This document shows positions 48,613-54,513 of a stretch of 54,513 bases of DNA, in pieces. The stretch is from JAKFDK01 sp036676195 (lineage in GTDB: Bacteria > Bacillota > Sulfobacillia > Symbiobacteriales > ZC4RG38), in assembly GCA_036676195.1 (NCBI GenBank), contig JAKFDK010000138.1, positions 1-54,513 on the forward strand, written 5' to 3'. Numbering within the stretch: the stretch's first letter is position 1; each line of letters begins with the position of its first letter. The position numbers were made by a program, and so were the translations under genes. The notes under the pieces are model-generated. The model did not search any database and had not been told where the DNA came from. It saw nothing but the letters and a program-made list of their open reading frames with translations.

Positions 48613-48658
48613 GGGCACTGGGGCGAACCGAACGGGAGCCCCTTGTTCCGGAGTGCCC
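48613..48658 (+). other. Structured leader candidate upstream of lspA
   Basis: The 199 bases between genes contain nested inverted repeats. GGGCACT (48613-48619) pairs with AGTGCCC (48652-48658), enclosing GGGGC/GCCCC. AACAA just before it could instead pair with TTGTT inside, giving a competing fold. A CCGCCACTGTGATCGG segment follows. It could be a regulated untranslated region. No known riboswitch is matched in full. Confidence 0.35.
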
Positions 48659-48753
48659 GACGGGGCTGAGTCTGCGCTGAGGGCTCCCCGCCACTGTGAT
48701 CGGAACTCCTCGGAAACAACGAAAGAAATAACGGATCGGTTGGAGGTTCCACT

Positions 48754-49212
48754 TTGCTCACGACGCTCTTGACGGCTGCAGCCGTGCTGACCCTGGATAT
48801 TGTCACTAAATTGATCGTGATGTCCCGGATGGTTGAGGGCCAGGCGCTACCCGTGATTCATGACTTATTCACCCTCCACTATGTTCGCAACCCAGGTGCT
48901 GCCTACGGACTCCTGACCGGACAGCGCTGGATTCTGGCGACCCTGGCTGCTGCCGTGGTGGTGGGGATGCTCTACTATGCACGCCAGACCCAAGGGCGTC
49001 TGGAGCGACTGGCCCTGGGAATGTTGCTCGGCGGTGCCCTGGGCAATCTGCATGACCGCCTGCGGTGGGGAATGGTGACCGACTTCCTGGAAATTAATCC
49101 GCTGGTTTTTGTCTTCCAGGTCTTTAACGTCGCCGACATGGGGATCACCTTCGGGGTGATCGGGCTGCTGTGGTATATCTGGCGTCACCCAAGTGCCAAG
49201 CATGGTGATTAA
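48754..49212 (+). CDS. lspA: Lipoprotein signal peptidase (signal peptidase II)
   Basis: A 152-residue membrane protease with four helices that removes signal peptides from diacylated prolipoproteins such as those in this window. LHYVRNPGAAYGLL, GGALGNLHDRLRWGMVTDFLE and VFNVADMGITFG contain the conserved asparagines and the two catalytic aspartates (in VTDF and VADM). The TTG at 48754 has TGGAGG upstream. It is not followed by the rluD-type gene common in Bacillota; DoxX follows instead. Confidence 0.92.
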   Translation: MLTTLLTAAAVLTLDIVTKLIVMSRMVEGQALPVIHDLFTLHYVRNPGAAYGLLTGQRWILATLAAAVVVGMLYYARQTQGRLERLALGMLLGGALGNLHDRLRWGMVTDFLEINPLVFVFQVFNVADMGITFGVIGLLWYIWRHPSAKHGD

Positions 49213-49261
49213 GGGCATGAAACAGTTCCCCACCCCCATACGTTAAGGAGGGGGTGGGGAT

Positions 49262-49675
49262 GTGCTGCGCGGTCTTACCTGGCACCTACCGCTGCGACTT
49301 ATTTTGGGAATCATTTTCTTGGTACATGGGTTGCCAAAGCTGACAGCTCCAGCTACCGTCGCTGCCCGTTTCGTTGCGCTGGGTGCTCCGTCCGGCCTGT
49401 GGCTACCGGTGGGGTTAACCGAATGCCTGGCCGCCATCGCCATGCTCTGCGGATTGGCGGTACGGGCCGGTGCTGTTACCCTGGCAATCGTCATGGTCGG
49501 AGCCATTGGGTTCAAGGTTGGCCGTGGTTTTGCTGCGATTGAATTGGATCTCGCTCTGCTGGCGATGGCTCTTGCACTGGCCCTGGGGGCAGGTGGGTCT
49601 GGTTCGCCCATTCCAGGATCAGTGAATGCAGATCCTGCTCCGGGTGCCCGGCCAATTCAGCCAGGAAGGCATTAA
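49262..49675 (+). CDS. DoxX-family membrane protein
   Basis: A 137-residue protein with four membrane helices. LRLILGIIFLVHGLPKLTAPATVAARFVALG, PVGLTECLAAIAMLCGLAVRAGAV and the following KVGRGF segment match DoxX, a family found with quinone or thiosulfate metabolism and redox stress but without a single known role. GTG 49262 has AAGGAGGGGG upstream. Its last 50 residues overlap the convergent downstream gene on the other strand by 164 bases; the poorly conserved Gly/Pro-rich tail allows this. Confidence 0.85.
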   Translation: MLRGLTWHLPLRLILGIIFLVHGLPKLTAPATVAARFVALGAPSGLWLPVGLTECLAAIAMLCGLAVRAGAVTLAIVMVGAIGFKVGRGFAAIELDLALLAMALALALGAGGSGSPIPGSVNADPAPGARPIQPGRH

Positions 49676-50372
49676 ACTTGGTCCCCATATAGAGCACACG
49701 GTCGCGAATACCGGCATTCTTGCACACAAACTGCAGGGCAGTCCTGTAGCCCTGATCCTGACCGTGCTCAGCAAACACCAGCAGGGCGCATCCTTTGGGC
49801 AAAGGCCATGGGGGTGCGCCGGCTTCGCCGCGATCACGAATATGGTGGCTCATCTCGTCCACCGTGGTGGCGGCGGCGACGGGATAGAACCAGGCGGACT
49901 TGGCGGCGGCATCCCGGCCAGACGCCGCTGCCAGGGCATAATACAGATCTGTCCAGGTCCGGGGGGCAGCCAACAATACGGGATTGGGTTCCCACCAGGC
50001 CCGCAACGCCAGGAGACCACGACCGGCTACGATCCGGCCTGTCAATTCCCACTCAATGCGCCGGGTAGGAAAGTGGGCGGCCAACTTCTGAATGTCAGCC
50101 TCCGGGCGTCGCCACACACCACCCGCCAGATCATCCCGCTCAAGGTCCCATTCCTGGTGGTGTAGAAACACCGGACCTGCACCTTTCAGGCTCCAGAGAA
50201 AGAGATAGCTGAACATCATCTCCGGTGCCAGGGGTGGGGTGTCCGTCCCTACACGATACCACTCGAGGGATACCGGCGGTTCACTATTTTCCAGACCGAG
50301 CTTCCATTCCAAAATGTGTGTCTTGCCTTTTTTGGTGGCATTTAAGCGGACGAAGGCGTCCACTTGCGGCAC
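49512..50372 (-). CDS. Conserved-looking hypothetical protein, unknown
   Basis: A 286-residue soluble protein without signal peptide or membrane helix. It begins VDAFVRLNATKKGKTHILEWKLG and is rich in tryptophan and aromatic residues (HHQEWDLERDDLAGGVWRRPEAD, LRAWWEPNPVLL). No family or catalytic motif is recognised. It starts with GTG at 50372 (AAGGA upstream) and overlaps the DoxX gene tail by 164 bases in the opposite direction, which is unusual. The 292-bp region upstream contains the YhaN terminator and otherwise nothing I recognise. Confidence 0.55.
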   Translation of the reverse strand: MPQVDAFVRLNATKKGKTHILEWKLGLENSEPPVSLEWYRVGTDTPPLAPEMMFSYLFLWSLKGAGPVFLHHQEWDLERDDLAGGVWRRPEADIQKLAAHFPTRRIEWELTGRIVAGRGLLALRAWWEPNPVLLAAPRTWTDLYYALAAASGRDAAAKSAWFYPVAAATTVDEMSHHIRDRGEAGAPPWPLPKGCALLVFAEHGQDQGYRTALQFVCKNAGIRDRVLYMGTKFNAFLAELAGHPEQDLHSLILEWANQTHLPPGPVQEPSPAERDPIQSQQNHGQP

Positions 50373-50603
50373 CCCCTTGTCCTTGGACGGGATTCCCTGC
50401 GGAACCGGCTAAATCCTTCGTAGTCCGTAGCGAGGGTGGCTCGCGGGTTGCACAGTCAAGCAAGCCTTGGCTGATCGAGCCTACAATTCAATAGTATCAC
50501 CATCTCGTTCACTTGGGCGGTGGCAGTTGTGCGGACCCGGAAAGAACCAGGGTTGGCCGTCGTCATGAGAAGGGTCTCAGTTGCAAGGCCGCAAAGCGCA
50601 CAG

Positions 50604-50629
50604 AAAAAAGGGCGGCCTTACGGACGCCC
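50604..50629 (-). terminator. Intrinsic terminator after the yhaON operon
   Basis: On the minus strand GGGCGTCC pairs with GGCCGCCC (one mismatch) around GTAA, followed by TTTTTT. It lies 36 bases past the YhaN stop. Confidence 0.7.
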
Positions 50630-50664
50630 GGACGGGTGGAATCCCTGGCGTCCCGTCCCAGTGC

Positions 50665-53373
50665 TCACCGGGTCCGCTCTGTAACCGGAAGCAGGATCGT
50701 GTGCAATTGCCCGCACGCCCGGGCAAACTCCAGCTCCCGGCGGTGGCAGGTAAACAAGACGATCTGGTAGTTTTGGGCCAACTGTGCCAACAGTTGCATG
50801 CAGCCCGCCAGACGCTCCTCATCGCACTGCACAAACGGGTCATCCAGCAGTAACGGCGGTGTTTCTTTACCGGTCGGCACTAACAGTTCGAGCAGGGCGA
50901 TGCGTAAAGCCAGGTACAGTTGGTCTCGGGTTCCGGCACTGAGATAGTCACCCGCCACCCGGCGGCCGGTACCAGGTACGTCTACCTGCACAGATAGCTT
51001 TTCATCAACAGCGGCGCCGGAGTACCGACCATTGGTCAGTTGCGGCAGTACCTTTGCCAATTGCGTGTTCAGTTGCGGGGCAAATTCCCGGTGCATGGCT
51101 TCCGCTGCCTGCTTGATCTGTTCTTTGGCCAGCTCCAGGGCGGCTTTTTCCTCCTCCAGCTCTTGTACGGCCAATCGGGCACCGGTGGCCTGAATCTCCA
51201 GTTCGGCCAGGGCGGCGGTTCCGGCAAATGCCCGCTCAAGGTGTCCCCTTAACCGGGCCGCCTCGCGTTCAAGGCGCCGGGTGCGCTCTGTGAGTTCCGG
51301 CAAGTCTGCCGCTACCCCGGAGACAGTAACCGGCGTGTCGGCGGTAGCGGCAGCCTCCACTCGGGTGCGGGCGGTTGCCAGGGCTGCCGCCCACCCTGCG
51401 CGTCCTTCCTCTCCCAGATAGCGGATGAGTTCACGGGTTACGTGTTCCATACGAACGGAGGCGCTGCGCCACTCCTGGCTGGCGGCGCACCCGGCAGAAA
51501 ACCCGGCACGGTCAGGGGCACCGGCACGGGCCAACAGTTCAGCCTCCGCCTGGGCAACTGCGGTCAGGTCGCGCTCAAGCCGATCGAGACGCCGGGCGGC
51601 GGCTTGGGCACCAGCGGCTGCCTCCCGGACTGACTGCTCGGCCTGCTCATAGCTCTGCAGCAGGCTGACCAGGGCCTGGACCGTTGCCTCGACCCCCGCC
51701 TCGGATGGCAGCAGTGCCCTTACAGGATCGGCCAGGAGGCCCAGCGCCAGTTCGGCGTCATTGGCCCGCTGGGTATGAAGAGCAACTTCTGCGTCGTCCG
51801 CCGCCAGGTTCCGGCGGCGGTGTTCCGCATCTTCTGCCAGACGTGTCCAGGCCCGCAACTGCTCGTGGCCTTCGTCCCGCGTATGAACCTGCAGTTTCTT
51901 TTGAATCTCTTCCCAGGTGCGGTTGGCTTGCTCAGCGATGCCAAGATCCCGTTCAAGGGCCTCTGTCTGGATACGGGCAGCAGCACTCCGGATAGCCAGG
52001 ACCAACAGTCCGGCAGCCGCCAGCAACAGTGCCCAGAAAGTCGGGTGAACGAACAGGCCCAGCCCTCCTGCCGCCACGCCGCTGACAGCCGACAGCATAA
52101 AGAGTGGAGTGGCCATTACGGCCCGACGTCTGGCCCGTGCCAGGGCCTGTCTGAGGCGAGCGCACCACTCCGCCGGCTCCCGCACCCCTGCCGCAGCCAG
52201 GGTCTGGTCCAGGGCTGACAGTTGTTCCTGCACCGCTCGCAGATCCCCGGCGGACCGGGCTGTCGCCAGCCGCGCCTCCAGGTCGGCTAATTCTGCCCGG
52301 CGGGCTCCCAGCGGGGAACGCTTGCGGGCACGTTCGCGGTGGGCATCTCGCCAGCGGGTCAAGAGTATACCGGCCTGGGTGGCTGTATCGGGCGGAAGTA
52401 ACTGACATGCCGCCCACGGGGCCAGGGCGGCCATGGCCGCTGTATGGCGCCGCGCGGCTTCGGTGTTTTCGGCCCGGGCCTGAGTGACCTCATCCATCAG
52501 GGCATCGATCTTGCCGGCCAATTGACTGACCTCGGCTTGCAGTTCCAGTGGAAATGCCGCATAAGGAGCAAGTTCAGCCAGTCGTGTCTCAAGGCGCTCG
52601 AATTCAGCCATGGCGGCCTCGGCCGAAGAGAGCATTGCCGTTTCCTGCCGGAGCTGTTCCGCCGCCTGCACGGCCTGGGTCTGTTCCAGCTCCTGTTCCA
52701 GTTCCCGTAGCCGCCCGGCACCGGCCAGGGCTTCTTCACGGTCCCGGGCCAGGCGTGTCAGTTCCTGGTCCAGATGATCGAGGGCTTCCTTTCCGGGGCG
52801 TAGCCGATGCATGACATTCTGGCGCCGCGCTTCCAGGCGATCCAGAACACGTTGTACCGACAGGTCTTCCTGCCCTGTATTCCGCAGATTGTTCAGGCGG
52901 TTGACCAGGTCGGCATCGCCGATTACCCGGGTCTGTTGCTGGCCAACACAGGCTGTGCGCATGAATTCCGATTCACTCAGCCCTGTGTGTTCCCGGGCAA
53001 ATAACAGTTCCTTGCGCTCGTCCTGGGCAAAGTTCAGGATGGTACCGGTATCGGCATCAGTGACCATAATCCGGCTGTTCGGGCCAAACGAGCGTTCCAC
53101 CCGTACCCGGCGCCCTGTGCTGTCAAGGCGGTATGTCAACACACCCCTGTAGGCAGTTCCCTCCCACGGGGCATATTGTTCCATTTCCTCGGTCGAGGTG
53201 CGCCGGCGTGCCCCTGGCTTCCAGAAACCGTACAGCATCCCCTGAATGAAGCGCTGGACCGTGGACTTGCCTGCTTCATTGGGTCCATAGATCACGTTCA
53301 GCCCGGGCGACAGATGCAGTTCTGTGCCTTGAAATTTCCCGAACGCATGCAGTAGCAACTGTTCGAGTCTCAT
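50665..53373 (-). CDS. yhaN: YhaN-like AAA ATPase (SbcC-type) with internal membrane segments
   Basis: A 902-residue SMC-like ATPase. The N-terminal head has LHAFGKFQGTELHLSPGLNVIYGPNEAGKST (Walker A). Long coiled coils follow on both sides of a central hydrophobic pair (about residues 400-440) typical of YhaN. The C-terminal head carries the signature YLSAGTRDQLYLALRIALLEL and Walker B PPLLLDDPFVQCD. It pairs with YhaO as an SbcCD-like nuclease complex; in Bacillus these proteins are linked to DNA repair or membrane-associated DNA handling, with roles not fully settled. Its start overlaps the YhaO stop by four bases, so they are translationally coupled. Confidence 0.88.
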   Translation of the reverse strand: MRLEQLLLHAFGKFQGTELHLSPGLNVIYGPNEAGKSTVQRFIQGMLYGFWKPGARRRTSTEEMEQYAPWEGTAYRGVLTYRLDSTGRRVRVERSFGPNSRIMVTDADTGTILNFAQDERKELLFAREHTGLSESEFMRTACVGQQQTRVIGDADLVNRLNNLRNTGQEDLSVQRVLDRLEARRQNVMHRLRPGKEALDHLDQELTRLARDREEALAGAGRLRELEQELEQTQAVQAAEQLRQETAMLSSAEAAMAEFERLETRLAELAPYAAFPLELQAEVSQLAGKIDALMDEVTQARAENTEAARRHTAAMAALAPWAACQLLPPDTATQAGILLTRWRDAHRERARKRSPLGARRAELADLEARLATARSAGDLRAVQEQLSALDQTLAAAGVREPAEWCARLRQALARARRRAVMATPLFMLSAVSGVAAGGLGLFVHPTFWALLLAAAGLLVLAIRSAAARIQTEALERDLGIAEQANRTWEEIQKKLQVHTRDEGHEQLRAWTRLAEDAEHRRRNLAADDAEVALHTQRANDAELALGLLADPVRALLPSEAGVEATVQALVSLLQSYEQAEQSVREAAAGAQAAARRLDRLERDLTAVAQAEAELLARAGAPDRAGFSAGCAASQEWRSASVRMEHVTRELIRYLGEEGRAGWAAALATARTRVEAAATADTPVTVSGVAADLPELTERTRRLEREAARLRGHLERAFAGTAALAELEIQATGARLAVQELEEEKAALELAKEQIKQAAEAMHREFAPQLNTQLAKVLPQLTNGRYSGAAVDEKLSVQVDVPGTGRRVAGDYLSAGTRDQLYLALRIALLELLVPTGKETPPLLLDDPFVQCDEERLAGCMQLLAQLAQNYQIVLFTCHRRELEFARACGQLHTILLPVTERTR

Positions 53374-54494
53374 TTTCCGCCCACTTCCCGCTCCATGGCC
53401 TCAAGCCCAAGCCGGCAGGCCCATTCCAGGCGCCGATACTCCCGTTCATCAGTAGCTGCCGACATGGCAGATCTGATCTGGCGGACCAGGGCACCCTGCA
53501 GGTCATGCCTGGTTGCCAGCGCATCCAGATCCCAGTCCGGGGCGGCCGCGTTCGTAATACCAAGCGAATAGAATTCACTTTGCAGAGCAGCGCGGAGTTC
53601 TCCCGGGTGAATTTCGAATCCCCGCTGGTGACGGCCTGCCAGTGTCACCCGGTACAGGTGTCGCCGGCGCTCCTCGTCCGGAACGGCCGCGCGTATTCGC
53701 AGAGCTACTTCCTCACTGGTGCCGCAGCCGGAGATGTCTACCTCGGCCCGGACACATCTGCGCAAACCGACGGGTACCAGTTCGGTGTGAACCCGTCCCT
53801 TGCTGACTTCACTGATGAGGACGCCGTGATCACCCTGCTGACCGAAGTCAAGACCTTCGGGGCTGCCCGGATAATAGGCGATGTCTCCCACGCTGCCGGT
53901 GCAGTGGAAGTGTCCGAGGGCCAGGTAGTCAAGGCCCGATGCCGCTACTTGTTCAGGGCTGAACGGGGCATACACGCCTTCGTCTGCCCTCGTTCCCGGT
54001 AAAACGGCAGTTCCATGCATGAGCCCGATTTGAACTGTCTGTGCGTCGGCGGCGGCACGGAAACCGGCCAACGGCTGCTCCCGGACTTCCCAGCGGTCAA
54101 AACCCACCCCCCAGACCACTGCATTCAGATGTGGCAGAGAGACCGACTCCCAGGCAGGTCCGAAAATATGGACGTTGGCCGGCCATCGGTAGGTAACGTA
54201 ATAGGAGGAGGCTACGAGTGGATCGTGATTGCCCGGCGCGATAAAGACCGGGATATTAAGGCACTCCAGGGCGCCGGCCACGCTACGGATGGTTTCGGGC
54301 AGTACCCAGCGGTGCTCAAACAGATCACCGGCCACCAGAAACAGATCGGCGGCGCGCTGACGGGCGAGCTCCGTTGTGCGGTGAAATGCTTCGAGCAGCT
54401 CCAACGCCCGGGTTCGCGCGGTGGTTGGCTCAAGGCCCCGGAAAGGCCGGTCAAGATGAAAATCTGCGCAGTGTACAATGCGGACAGGGGCCAT
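53370..54494 (-). CDS. yhaO: YhaO-like metallophosphoesterase (SbcD-type nuclease subunit)
   Basis: A 374-residue dimetal hydrolase. RIVHCADFHLDRPF at the N-terminus, FLVAGDLFEH, IAPGNHDPL, GLMHGTAV and the terminal ALGHFHCTG give the full calcineurin-like motif set. The C-terminal 130 residues form a helical cap that should contact YhaN. ATG 54494 is preferred over GTG 54506 because GAGGTG lies about ten bases upstream. It is the first gene of the yhaON operon; its promoter is outside the window. Function as an exo/endonuclease is inferred from the SbcD/Mre11 family. Confidence 0.9.
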   Translation of the reverse strand: MAPVRIVHCADFHLDRPFRGLEPTTARTRALELLEAFHRTTELARQRAADLFLVAGDLFEHRWVLPETIRSVAGALECLNIPVFIAPGNHDPLVASSYYVTYRWPANVHIFGPAWESVSLPHLNAVVWGVGFDRWEVREQPLAGFRAAADAQTVQIGLMHGTAVLPGTRADEGVYAPFSPEQVAASGLDYLALGHFHCTGSVGDIAYYPGSPEGLDFGQQGDHGVLISEVSKGRVHTELVPVGLRRCVRAEVDISGCGTSEEVALRIRAAVPDEERRRHLYRVTLAGRHQRGFEIHPGELRAALQSEFYSLGITNAAAPDWDLDALATRHDLQGALVRQIRSAMSAATDEREYRRLEWACRLGLEAMEREVGGK

Positions 54495-54513
54495 GGCTGG
54501 AAACACCTCACTC

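Noticed and set aside
48681..48705. CCGCCACTGTGATCGG resembles the conserved core block of cobalamin riboswitches.
   Set aside because: The downstream B12 box (AGxCAGGAGACCTGCC-type) and the surrounding receptor helices are not seen, and lspA is not a known target.
50373..50603. Possible riboswitch or small gene upstream of the unknown 286-aa protein.
   Set aside because: No ORF with SD, no conserved riboswitch block; only the YhaN terminator nearby could be supported.

Overview
The window is a GC-rich, densely coding chromosomal segment with genes on both strands. It most likely comes from an endospore-forming member of the Bacillota (Clostridia-like; Symbiobacteriia or Limnochordia would fit). 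The lineage is inferred from an alpha/beta-type SASP gene with a sigma-G-like promoter, a YhcN/YlaJ-type lipoprotein, a YhaO/YhaN pair, FliK/FlhB-like orphan proteins, strong AGGAGG Shine-Dalgarno sites and frequent GTG/TTG starts. No rRNA, tRNA, CRISPR array, insertion sequence or prophage was recognised.

Layout. 1-5.2 kb: the 3' part of a glutamate-mutase-epsilon-like cobalamin enzyme, an overlapping P-loop protein resembling aminomutase reactivases, and a three-gene NitT/TauT-type ABC importer. 5.3-10.8 kb: a two-subunit 2-oxoacid:ferredoxin oxidoreductase (KorAB type), a translationally coupled DMT exporter and a chemoreceptor. 10.8-13.5 kb (minus): a GH57 glucan-branching-type enzyme and a DUF4912 membrane protein. 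13.7-23.7 kb: argF behind tandem ARG-box-like operators, a NYN-domain protein with four tandem C-terminal repeats, dihydrolipoamide dehydrogenase, PEP carboxykinase, a half-size chromate-type transporter, a DUF4392 protein, and a glutamine-synthetase family enzyme with a hairpin-rich leader. 23.7-30.4 kb: a 41-codon membrane ORF, a GH31 glycosidase with trmL, an unknown exported protein, and a divergently transcribed compact DnaE-like polymerase with a LexA-like box near its promoter. 30.5-36.4 kb: FlhB-like and FliK-like proteins, SASP, a small unknown protein, two metal-dependent hydrolases (phosphoesterase and M16 peptidase), greA. 36.4-45.8 kb: a 72-aa gene with an ideal SD site opposite a CBM48-esterase, an ECF sigma factor, a membrane protein ending in a RanBP2-type zinc finger, class I lysyl-tRNA synthetase, the YhcN lipoprotein, a BadF/NagK-type kinase, a SufR-like regulator and a diguanylate cyclase. 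45.8-54.5 kb: DUF1294 protein, an Old Yellow Enzyme lacking its usual cysteine, an internally deleted enoyl-CoA hydratase pseudogene, an HxlR regulator, lspA, DoxX, an unknown protein, and the SbcCD-like pair YhaN/YhaO.

How it fits together. The genes suggest a heterotrophic, largely anaerobic spore former: 2-oxoacid oxidation through KorAB, a cobalamin-dependent carbon-skeleton mutase, gluconeogenic PEP carboxykinase and glucan metabolism (GH57, GH31, CBM48-esterase). The best leads are the compact, probably SOS-regulated DnaE-family polymerase, the NYN-repeat protein, the mutase/P-loop pair, the zinc-finger membrane protein and several small genes with strong translation or operator signals. 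All family assignments come from reading the translations; no database search was run.
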